Positions 14,101 through 25,400 of a stretch of 64,000 nucleotides of DNA are shown piece after piece. Source of the DNA: Sipunculus nudus (lineage: Eukaryota; Annelida; Sipuncula; Golfingiida; Sipunculidae); NCBI GenBank assembly GCA_026874595.1, contig CM049317.1:22516882-22580881 (forward strand). The letters are read 5' to 3'. The notes beneath the pieces are model-generated. The model saw only the letters and a list, made by a program, of their open reading frames with translations. It searched no databases and was not told the origin of the DNA. How positions within the stretch are numbered: the stretch's first letter is position 1; every line of letters starts with the position of its first letter. Both the position numbers and the translations under genes were made by a program.

Positions 14101-15562
14101 CACAAGGGGACCTGCTCCTCATAAATGGTCTACCTATGTAACTCTACACAAGGGGACCTGCTCCTCATGGATAGTCTACCTATGTAACTCTACACCAGAG
14201 GAGGTGCTCCTCATGGATTGTCTACCTATGTAACTCTACACCAGAGGACGTGCTCCTCATGGATGGTCTACCTATGTAACTCTACACAAGGGGACGTGCT
14301 CCTCATGGATGGTCTACCTATGTAAACTCTACACAAGGGGACCTGCTCCTCATGGATGGTCTACCTATGTAACTCTACACAAGGGGACGTGCTACTCATG
14401 GCTGGTCTACCTATGTAACTCTACACAAGGAGACGTGCTCCTCATGGATGGTCTGCCTGTGTAACTCTACACAAGGGGACGTGATCCATATGGATGGTCT
14501 ACTTATGTAACTCTATACCAGAGGACGTGCTCCTCATGGATGGTCTACCTATGTAACTCTACACAAGGGGACCTGCTCCTCATAAATGATCTACCTATGT
14601 AACTCTACACAAGGGGACCTGCTCCTCATGGATAGTCTACCTATGTAACTCTACACAAGGGGACGTGCTCCTCATGGAAGGTCTGCCTGTGTAACTCTAC
14701 ACAAGGGGACGTGCTCCTCATGGATGGTCTACATATGTAAACTCTACACAAGGGGACCTGCTCCTCATGGATGGTCTACCTATGTAACTCTACATAAGGG
14801 GACGTACCCCTCATGGATGGTCTACCTATGTAACTCTACACAAGGGGACGTTCTACTCATGGATGGTCTACCTATGTAACTCTACACCAGAGGAGGTGCT
14901 CCTCATGGATTGTCTACCTATGTAACTCTACACCAGAGGACGTGCTCCTCATGAATGGTCTACCTATGTAACTCTACACAAGGGGACGTGCTCCTCATGG
15001 ATGGTCTACCTATGTAAACTCTACACAAGGGGACCTGCTCCTCATGGATGGTCTACCTATGTAACTCTACACAAGGGGACGTGCTACTCATGGATGGTCT
15101 ACCTATGTAACTCTACACCAGAGGAGGTGCTCCTCATGGATTGTCTACCTATGTAACTCTACACAAGGGGACGTGCTCCTCATGGATGGTCTACCCACGA
15201 AACTCTACACCAGAGGACGTGCTCCTCATGGATGGTCTACCTATGTAACTCTACACAAGATGGCCTCCTCCTCATGGATGGTCTACCTATGTAACTCTAC
15301 ACAAGGGGACCTGCTACTCATGGATGGTCTACCTATGTAAGTCTACACCAGGGGACGTGCTCCTCATGGATGGTCTACCTATGTAACTCTACACAAGGGG
15401 ACGTGCTCCTCATGGATGGTCTACCTATGTAACTCTACACAAGGGGACGTGCTCCTCATGGCTGGTCTACCTATGTAACTCTACACCAGAGGACGTGCTC
15501 CTCATGGATGGTCTACCTATGTAACTCTACACAAGGGGACGTGCTCCTCATGGATGGTCTAC
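2120..15562. repeat. Giant 46-bp minisatellite array (about 292 units)
   Basis: A 13,443-bp head-to-tail array of a 46-bp unit. The unit begins CTACCTATGTAACTCTACAC, continues AAGGGGACGTGCTCC and ends TCATGGATGGT. Recurrent variants include CCAGAGGACGTG for CAAGGGGACGTG, CTGCCTGTG for CTACCTATG, GTGATCC for GTGCTCC, CTCATAAATGG for CTCATGGATGG, a 47-bp unit with GTAAACTC, and a 42-bp unit lacking GATG (about 7,316, 7,402 and 13,433). Single variants are shared by non-adjacent units, which shows block-wise amplification. Each unit carries a TAA, and 46 is not divisible by three. Open frames within the array are therefore short and accidental, and I do not consider it coding. It interrupts a LINE at a site that is uninterrupted in copy B. 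Confidence 0.98.
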
Positions 15563-17010
15563 CGTATGTCTAAGGAGGAAAGAATTCTCTTGGCATCTAA
15601 AGTTTTCATAATAAATGTAGGCGGATTGTCACAAGATGTCTTCTCAGAAAGGTTTTAAGGCCGATCAAAGCGAGCATAAAATTTGTTTAATTCATCAGGA
15701 AGATTCGGATCGTCTGAGATAGGGTTAGTACTTAGTTTTCTTGTTCACAGTACAATTGCCTTTATGCGCTGCCACGTCTGCCTGGAATCATCCGTTGTCC
15801 CTAGAGCAGATTCCAGCTTTTCGGTATATTTGATTTTAGCGAATTTGATGGCACGTCTACCTTCATATTTTGCTTATTTAAATTTGTTTGAGTCACCACT
15901 TCGATATGCCATGTCTCTGTCAATCAATTTATATCTGATTGAACGGTTGAACCATGGTTTATTATTCGGGTACTCTGTAACATTTTTATGCGGTATGCAT
16001 AGCGCCTGACAGAATCTCAGGTAATCAACAACCACCTCTGTGCTCTTGTTTAAATCATTGTTCAACAACACAGACCAATCAGTGCAAGCGTAGCAGCCTT
16101 GAAGGGATTGAATGGTGATTTCGCTACATTGCGGAAAGGACTTAACAATGGGTTTTCCACGCTTCAGTTGCTGGCGATACTGGGGCACAAGGTGAACAAT
16201 GTTGTGAGTCTCCGAGCGGGGCGCGTCGTAGAGACTTGTACACGTCTTCAGTCGTGGTGTAACAATGATCCAAAACCTTGCCATATCGTGTTGTACATTT
16301 AACATGTTGATAATATTTCGGTTGGCATTTTTTCAAATTAGTATGGTTGAAGTCTCCAGCTTTAATGTTAATAACCTCTGGGTTTTTATTTTCGTTTTCA
16401 GTCACAATACTTGACAGCTGTACGATAGCAGACAAAGAATCGCTTCTTGGGGGATATAGGCGATGGTCAAAATCAGTGAACTAAATTCTCTTGGCAGGTA
16501 GAATGGGCGACACTTAATTGACAGAGATTCCATCTATGGGGTACATGATCTAGAAATCACTTTCGTGTCCTTACACCATTTTTCGTTAATAAGAAAACAC
16601 ACTCCACCACCCTTTGATTTAGCAACACAGTCAAATTGACGGCCATGACGTAAAATAGCGAAACCTGGAGGCGTCACGGCGGAGTCAGGGATATTATCGT
16701 CGAGCCTTGTCTCGGCGATGAAATATGCGCAGCACTGACCGTAGTCTTTTCTTGTGGATACATGACAGCAAAATTCGTCGAATTTATTGCAGAAGGAACG
16801 GGCATCGGCTAATATGATGCTTGGTAGAGGCACCCGCGAGTTGCGTCTCCGTAAGCGTACGAGTGCCCCCTCCCCCAACCCCCTCGCTTGCTATGCCTCC
16901 GTCTACGAGAATGGTTCTGTTGGCCTGAACAATGACCTGACTTGTGAACAATTGTTCACAATTTCATCGATAAAATTCACATTTGCGAGGTTATTATAAT
17001 CCAATTGATA
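15563..17010 (-). mobile_element. LINE (copy A), 5' half: endonuclease and start of RT, dead
   Basis: Continuation of the minus-strand LINE on the far side of the minisatellite. Between 16,534 and 16,878 the translation matches the N-terminus of an APE-type LINE endonuclease: a basic leader with RLRRR, then AETRLDD (the catalytic ETW-like box with W changed to R) and KSKGGGVCFLINEKWC. Fragments between 15,874 and 16,435 carry linker sequence between endonuclease and RT, with several frameshifts. The paralogous LINE in copy B (29,930-32,730) is continuous, so both halves belong to one element present before the duplication. The 5' end is approximate. Confidence 0.85.
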
Positions 17011-17362
17011 ATCACTAAGGCTAAGATGGTATAAATCCTCTCTTCCGTAAGTATGCGTAAGAATAAAATCCTGGCACTATGAGTGAACATGTATTATAAT
17101 GTATATTGTCAACATATGAATAAAGATATTTATCCAAATTATATGGTAACTGTTGAAACCTTTTCCCAGCATGTAACTGTATTTAAATAGATTTAATTGT
17201 ATACAAGAAATTAGGTCAAGATTTTTCTTTATTTGAAAGTTATTAGCCTAAGTGTACAATCAGTGCTAAATGTTGCCCATTTTTTCACCCTATGATTACT
17301 TTTATTCAAGTTTTTAACCACCATGTCAAAAATTGTTGAGGCCAGAACGGTACTGTGGTATA

Positions 17363-17365
<3 letters not shown>

Positions 17366-17424
<59 letters not shown>
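17366..17424. repeat. (GA)n microsatellite
   Basis: About 29 GA units. The copy B tract at 33,067-33,101 is shorter. Confidence 0.95.
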
Positions 17425-17428
<4 letters not shown>

Positions 17429-17830
17429 TGCAGTTTCGGCCTCCCAAACCAATTTCTTAACTCACTTCAGTTCTGGATATCTTTACTCAGCTGAGCCTAG
17501 GTCCCCCTCAGTTGCACATTTATGCCTGTAAGCACTGTTGATATAATTTTATAAGATGCACATATACTGATTTAAGCTGTTACGGTCTCAAATTTGAAAG
17601 CAATTGAAAAAAAAAATTATAAGACCATGTCATAGGTGATGTGACCACCTGAGGCTGTTAATGTAACAAGGTCAAATAAACAAGATGAATCTGAGAATTT
17701 CATTGTTGATATAAACATATGTCATATTTAGGAACATGCTTCATCGTTGAAATATATAAGTTAATAACTATCAATATTCCCCTATCTAGTCAATTACATG
17801 TCACTAGACTAATCAGCCTCGATGTGTGTA

Positions 17831-18167
17831 AGTCCCTTCAAAATTCCCTATATGTTATGTAAAAGCGGGACCTCTATATGGCGGACACCTCACTACTGCG
17901 GGCAACGAGCAGCAGATTTCAAATCAAACCAACATTATAAGAGTAAATGTAACTGATAAAAAACGGACACGATACGTCATCTCCGGCGCACACTGATCGG
18001 TCGCCCCGGGTAACATCAAAGGCCCCCGGTACTGTTGTTGTTCCCGAGACTGGAACACAAAGGATTTTGCAATTCCAGTTGTTACCTTAATGCGTGCACG
18101 TGCTCATCTAACGGTGTGGTGTGCTCACAAGATAAACACAGCAAGGGTGAAGCGGTAAAAATCGTGC
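17831..18167 (+). mobile_element. Tigger/pogo element relic (copy A), termini lost
   Basis: Matches the inner part of the intact element at 48,390-49,054, including AAAGCGGGACCTCT, GGCGGACACCTCACTACTGC and GTTCCCGAGACTGGAACAC. Neither terminal inverted repeat survives, and the internal HTH-coding relic is gone. The right flank (TGTGTATAATTATATCAG) is the same as beside the copy C element, so this is the same insertion, later trimmed. The copy B equivalent is at about 33,510-33,847. Confidence 0.75.
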
Positions 18168-19193
18168 GTGTGTGTATAATTATATCAGAACCATAATAGT
18201 TCTGAAATAAATTTGAACACAGAAGGCGGAGGGGAAGGAGTTAGGGAGTTAAAGGAGTTAGGACATCAATGGTCAATACTGCATTTAACGCTGAAGCATT
18301 AATCCAGATAGGAAAACGCCCTATCCAGTTAATGACCACGTAAACCAGTATAATACATAAGCAAGTGACCTTCAGGTCAAGTAAATAATGTAGTTGGCAC
18401 CCGAATATTAAATAATCACAAGTGGGTAAAAGCTCTGTTGGTATTACATTCTCTTTAATCTTCCGAGAATAAATAACTGTATTGGCAACCAATGTTGTGT
18501 TATTTCTTTAAATAAATTTAAATCTTATTATCAACGTCGTGTAGGTGTATGTGGATTTAGTCATGTGCCAAGTACGTGTTACTGAAGCCCCGGAAGAGAA
18601 AGTTTCCTGTGTAAGATAAAACTAATTGTATTCATCAAGGTTACTTATACGTAATACACATGTCTAATTTGGCTCACCAGGGATTCAATATATTTGCATC
18701 AAATGATTTCTGTGTAATATGTCACTCTAAACCCGTATAGCCGTACCGAATTGAAGAACCATGAAAAAAATTATTATATATTTTGGTTACATCTCTTCTT
18801 TTAATATTTCAATAATTGCATCTTAAGTCAACGTGTTTGCTTAATTACCTCACAAGAGTAATAACCACATAAATAATTGCATTTATATAAAGCACTAATT
18901 TCAGAATTAAGAGGAACAATGACTTGCATGATTCTGTAAACTTATAACATTACTTAAACAATTACATTACTAATTATGTATTACTTCAATAATCAGGAAC
19001 AAATGGAAAAAATAAACATGCACTGATACCGTTAATTACATAGAAAATAAAAATTAACACATGATAAAGACTATCAAAGTGGTATATGATTGCTATAATT
19101 TATTGGTAAAACAAAAACGCCACCACCAATCTAACATCGAGCTCATCCATATATACTTGTCATACACATGCCCAGACATGGTTATTTGCAGTC
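18168..19193 (+). other. Upstream region of lectin-like gene A
   Basis: Non-coding region shared by copies A, B (about 33,848-34,951) and C (about 49,057-50,165). It presumably contains the promoter, but I see no TATA box or transcription start that I can defend. Conservation into the older copy C reflects shared ancestry and is not by itself evidence of function. A lacks about 75 bp near 18,238 that B and C both retain. Confidence 0.5.
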
Positions 19194-19269
19194 ATGTACC
19201 GGTTGATAATGCATATGGGGCTAGCAGTTAGTCTGTTCTGTGTGCACGATGCTTACACGGATGGCAAAG
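19194..19269 (+). CDS. Gene A exon 1: signal peptide
   Basis: The start was chosen at ATG 19,194 (MYRLIM), which gives a basic n-region followed by a hydrophobic stretch ([14 protein letters not shown]). A second in-frame ATG at 19,209 would weaken the signal. The exon ends AAAG|GTAACT in phase 1. Compared with the orphan exon in copy C it lacks 30 bp, which shortens the hydrophobic core. Confidence 0.6.
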
Positions 19270-19308
19270 GTAACTTGATAAATTATCTATGTTAACCTTC
19301 ATATAAAA

Positions 19309-19378
<70 letters not shown>

Positions 19379-19380
19379 TT

Positions 19381-19422
<42 letters not shown>

Positions 19423-22400
19423 GTATATAGTCATAATTTGTTGCAAAAACTGATGGCTGAGTGTTCGATAGGTAACTAGAGCATTTCTATGTTGTGCAGA
19501 AAGAACTAAACTAGTTTTTTTGCAGGCATTTCATGACTAATAACTTTCGTACCACACGCTCAGAGCGTGTGGCACTGTTCAGATGTTGTAGCCTAATAGT
19601 GCTGTGAATATCAGTTGCGGAATAAAGTCACTGGGGTCATGATAAGCTGTGTGGCGGCATCCATCTTTGATGAGGGCCGGCATCTGGTATTTTCACTGGT
19701 CCGAATGCTGGAGGCTGCGTATAAGGAAACCCGAGATCAATACTGTACTGGTCTGTTCGTTGTCGCTTGTTTGGTGTTGTGTTATATATTCCGCAGCAGG
19801 AATTAATGTGCGTGTTTACATGCCGTCACAAGTTGATATCTTTTGTTTAGAATTGCGAGTTGGGGTTGACATAAGGAAACATGATAAAATATCTACTTAA
19901 AGCCTCGAATACAAGCAAATAATAATGCATTAACATTAGATAAATTAATAAGGGATTAATAATTAATATGTTCTGAATAATCGCTCAGTATGTTTAAAAA
20001 GATTGCTGGTTATGCCCTACCCTCCTAGCTGCAATCAGATGAAGGTACAAATAAATATGACCCAGACACTGTAATGTCTGTTCAAATAGGTACTTGAGTT
20101 AACTAAATGAACCACATGTTTTAAAACCAAGGCTTGCATGTTTGGATTTACAACATCCATGTCTATCACAAGGGGACATGCTGCACATTCAATCTTTAGC
20201 TTAATCATTACAATTAATCATGGAATTGTTTGCTTCCTTTAAGTCCAATCCACGAAACCAAGCCCCTATATCGTGTAAATTATATCTCTAACAAGAATTT
20301 ATTACGGATAACCAATACCATTCCAAGCCTGTAAAAGAAACTTAACGCGTTGTTGAGAAGAAGTACAGAGCGTTTAGTAATTTATTTGATACTTAATGAC
20401 ACATGAAAAAAGGTAATTTATTTAAATCAATGAAGACACCAATAAAGACGATTCAAAGGGTAGCGCTCTCAGACACGTGTTTGTCCATTATATCACAAAC
20501 AAACAGGTGCCTTCAGATTATGATGTGCAAAAAAAGCCCCTTTTCTTTTTTTTCATACAATATGCATCTTCTGCCACAGAGTGTGATTGATTAAATTTTT
20601 AATAAAGAAGCGTGTGTCACTGAGGTTTAGAAAGAAAAAATATCATTGAACTTTGGTTTTCCTAAGATATCATTGACATGGAATGTCGGTTAAATCAGGC
20701 TTTAGTTGATTTTAATCGCGTTATCTGTGATTGGTCAATTTTATGACTCAATATTAATTTGATTGCTTTCATAAGATTATAAAATGACAAGGGTCATAAC
20801 ATATCTACATGCCGTCACACAGGTATTCCACTAATGCTCTAAGCACGTTCAGTTATGACATATTCATACATACGGATAAAGGACATCTTACTGGTGCATG
20901 CTTTCTCGATCCAACTATCGATACAATCATTCATTCACTATTACTAAGTAAATCCGGCCAGTTATGTTTACAAAAAGAACTCTATATAGAATGTTATTCC
21001 TCTTATTTAAAGTCTCTCAATCATACCAGGCAATGGGAAATTATCAAGACCGAAAATATTGAATACGCAAGTTACTCTATATCAGGTTTTATACCAGGAC
21101 CAGTATGAATTATTCTTTGTATGACTTAAAATGACCTAAATTAAATAAATATGTTACATATGCAGATGATACCAAAATGTACATTTGGAGAGTGATAGCA
21201 CTTAGAGAAGAATATTACATCAAGGTGTCAATCTGACGGGTAACTGGTTTGCTGTCAATCGATTGACCAATAATGTAGCTAAAATTAATATAATGTTATA
21301 AAGGAGTGATACGCGCGTGTATTGTAATAAACTAAACCTATTGGTTGACAGTGTAGTTCTACAACATCTTTACGTAACAATAATATAAGATATAACTATT
21401 GCTGCCGACCGATCTCGCTAAGCACATGGATAATCAGCACCATCAATAACGTACTACCTAAAACAACGCCTATAGGTAGGTCAGAATTATTGTTATTTGT
21501 CATAAACTATCATGATTACTCAAGGTGATCTCCAATGAATAATCCTATGCCCGGAATGGAGTACAAAAGATTAATTATTATTATTGAATATTTGTCAATA
21601 TGATCATTGAATACAAAAATCTCTGGAGAATTTAGCATGAAGATTTAAAGTATTCCCCATTAATAAACACTTTTTATTCTTAAAATAATACCAATACATA
21701 CTGGGTGAACGAAGAACACTTTAGATGTATCTATATTTAGTTTTATATTTATTACTATTACTCCATCAACTAAGGGGAATACCTGGGACGAGGCACATAT
21801 GACTGGGCTGTAACCACTTGCACCAACCTAAGTATGACACTCGCCTCTGAACGACAGGATAGCCACGCTCTGATCAAGATAATGGAACAGTTTAAATTAG
21901 ATTCAATGTGGCTGGGAATCCGTTATCTAACGCGCTCAGTATGGAATTGGATTCGCCCAGGCATCACAAACGGGATAAAAAGTAAGTTTTCAATTTGCGA
22001 GTGCAAGATAATAACGCAAAATATAGCTTCGCATTGATCAAAGTATTTTTTTTTCTGTTCATGCGTAAGCCTTTAATTTTTTTTATATGTTTATACTTCA
22101 GCCAAAATGTTTGTATTCCGAAACAGTGGCTCGATGCCGTGCGGTGCTCTGTATGGGAAAAATCTGTATGCAGCAAACTGTTTCATAGAATTACCTGCAC
22201 TTTGTTCTTTCAAAGGTATCTAGTTTATTATCTGAAAAAGCTTACATTTCAAACGGCAAAAAAGAATGCGTTCGGTTATCTCACTTATATAAAAGAGTAA
22301 TTTATATCAACAGCTGTATAAGTACGCACATTAGCTTCATATTGTTCATTTTTATTATTTCCAATGTGCCTCCTTTAAGCAGTTAAAGTGAAAGATGCTC

Positions 22401-25400
22401 CCTTTTCATGACATTTGAACATATTGATATATCCTAATAACCAGGCGTATTTATAAGGTAAAAATACAAATAAAAAAAAAATTATACATTTGTTTACAAT
22501 TATCTGTTTTTAACTCCTTTCAAACTTCACAACGTTAACGGATTATGCTCAATTTTTTATAAACCCCTTGCTTTTTAATTTGTCATTTATTATTTAACGT
22601 ATCAGGTCAGTTCTTTCTGATAACTTTCTTTAGTTCAGCTGCATCTATCAATGATTCTAACTCTGCGTCTTTTTTCCATAGGTATCTGCCCAAAATATGC
22701 TGACCGGTGTATTTCGGGCCCGAAGAATATGTCACCTACCTGGCTTGGTATAACATCCGGCAAAAGTAACTGGTTTGGCGTATTTGAGAGATGTAAAAAA
22801 ATGGGTGGTGTTCTGGTTAACACTGATGTTGCTATAACCTACTGGGCACCTCACACAATTCCGGAAATGGAGGCGTGGATTGCTCTATCAAAGGGTGGCT
22901 GGTTCCGGATTGGATCAAAAGGAGGCCCGTTGGTCACATTTTCTTAACACACTAGCATATACAGTAACATAAACAAAAACGAATGATATCTTCTTTGGAT
23001 CACTTTCGAATATGTCTAACATTGCCAATGAAAAGTTTATTAACCTCCTCCACACCGGTAACTGCGAAACGGCCACTTTTTACACTGAAAAAAAGTATTG
23101 CTTTCCCCATGGTTTGCAACAGCTTTTATCCAAAAAATAAATACATTTTAAAAAGTGCATTGCAGTGCCATTACCGTATTTACTTGATCAGACGCCGGGC
23201 CTTAAATAGTCGCCTCCTTCTTTAGTCGCCGGGGTAAAACAGTGTCCAGAAAAATAAACGCAGGCCTTAAATAGACGCCGGTTTTGTCCACAGGCCTGGT
23301 TTCAGAGTACTTTCAATGTTTGCCGCCAGATGTCTTATCCCTTCATTATAATTGGTGCATTTACCGGTCAAATTTACCATAGATTGTTGTATGAATTTCG
23401 GTTTGTGTTTTATTGATAATATGTTTCATTCTTCTATAAATCATTCTTCTTTTCTTACATGAATGCCTGTTTCCATGAGGGACGCCAAATATTCCCGATT
23501 CATCCTTTATGATTAAAGTCGATCACCGATCCTAATTAACGCTACACAAATACGTCAGCAGTGAGAAGCTAACACTATTACTGCTGTCAAGCTAGATAAC
23601 AATTGTACCGCCTAATACAAGCGGTACAACTTAGTACGATGAAAGTAAACCTTACGGATGGTTGAACAGAACTGTTCAAATACGTTTTTGCACATATTTC
23701 TTATGCAGCATGAAGACACCAAATGATGGTGTCAAGCGGTACAATTTGTAGCTACTGTCAAGCCAAATTACGCTCTTTGCTTTCATTTTTGAAGCGCTTT
23801 TAATAGTGTCCCCACTGTTACCAAAACTACGCTTCGAGATAAACTTTAAAGTTAGAAATAGCATTTACTCTTGTCAAAAATAATATTTTCAGAAATATTT
23901 CCGGTAGTACATGTCCCATACAGGTATATACCAGGTCGGAAACGCTTCAATACGCTGTGTCAAGCTGAATCATTTAAAAGTCGGACGGAAAGTGTAATGA
24001 AAACGAATTAGGCAATGCGTTATACGTACCAGCCCCCCATTTTTCGATGGAACAAATATTACTAGTTGTCCACGGTGCACAGGTCATTGAAGAGCCACCC
24101 GTGTTCAGTATAAACCAGGTCAGAAACGCTTAAATACGCTGTGTGGAGCTGAATCAGTTGAACATTTGACGGGAGGAAAGTGTCATGAAAATTACACCGT
24201 GCCGTTAGAGGTACCAACGCCCCGTATTTCGGCGGAACCAATGTTACCTGTTGTACGCGGAGAACAGTTAATGGAAGAGCCACCCGTGTTCAGAGGGAAA
24301 CAATGTTACAAACAACACGCGGTTTAAAATAAATGGAACAGCCACATTAATCACCTGGGTAACTGGTTTCAAGAGGCCCACGCCTACAGATTCTTGTCGA
24401 CAACTGCAGTCTCTCGCTGTGATTCCCCGCTGATTCTTATTATGGTGCGTGATTGTGGAGATTGTGCGTGTCCCATATCCCTATGGCATCTAAGGAAATT
24501 TCGTAAACATAATCCGTGTACCGGCGATGTTTCTCAATTGTGTCCCTAATTAGTGACCGGCGGGTTTATTTATTTGGCATGTTCTATTTTGGTAGCTTGT
24601 CTGATGAGCCTGATAATGTATTTTTTAATAAACGCCGGTATTAAATAGAAGCTGGCCATGTTTAGACGCCTGGTCAAAGCAGGGTTTGAAAAAAAATAAA
24701 CGCCCGGGCGTCTATTCATTATTCATTATCATTTTGTTCAAGCTAATCACCATATTTCTTGAAATCGATACATTTTACTATTCGGTTATGCTTTTATATG
24801 ACGCAATGTGACATAATATTACTCATGCGTCTGATTTGTGTGCAGATCATGTTCAGGTAACAGAAGATTATTGGGGGAACCATACAACTTGGAGTGAGGA
24901 TCAAGTGTGTACATACTTAAAACCCCGGAAAAAAGGACCACCTGTATGGAAACCAATAAACTGTCAATCAAATATGCCTGCGGTATGCATTACGGGTAAC
25001 AATTAAGGTTTTAATGTGTAGGGAATTAATATAACATGGGTATTGCCGTATTCTATGAGAGCTTTGATTTTTTTTTACTCTTTATACGAGGTGGTGAGGT
25101 TCAGTTTTTCATATACCTTGATTTAGTTGGGAATTCCTTCACTTGTTTTATTAATTGAAAATCAATAAATCCTTTCCAAATACCTTTCCAAACCCATTAA
25201 TGGTAAAGACAGAAAAATTTCCGCATTATGCGTAAAGTTGAATCATTACGATTTATAACTAAAACTGTCTCACCATAAGGTCTAAAATAATTATGCTATA
25301 ACGTTCAGATATGCCACATTATTATTAATTGTTCACCATTCATATTTTCATTAAAACAATCAAAATGTATGTTTTGCAACAAATTGGTGACATAACTCAG

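Noticed and set aside
2120-15562. CRISPR array
   Set aside because: There are no unique spacers between constant repeats; the whole 46-bp unit is repeated, the context is a eukaryotic LINE, and no cas genes are present.
15683-16009. Plus-strand frame of 108 codons (also at 31,393-31,719) as a possible gene
   Set aside because: It is the antisense shadow of the minus-strand LINE linker/RT region.
19228-19446. Frames rich in IYIYIY and similar dipeptide runs (also near 35,047, 47,977 and 50,287-50,785)
   Set aside because: They are translations of TA and GA microsatellites.
19615-19900. Small conserved gene in intron 1 (two overlapping frames also present in B)
   Set aside because: The frames differ in length between copies, match no family I know, and conservation is no greater than in neighbouring intron DNA.
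20155-20190. TCTATCACAAGGGGACATGC in intron 1 resembles part of the 46-bp unit (TCTACACAAGGGGACGTGC), a possible seed
   Set aside because: Only about 17-18 matching bases, with no extension on either side. Copy B has it too without any array nearby, so chance similarity is the simpler explanation.
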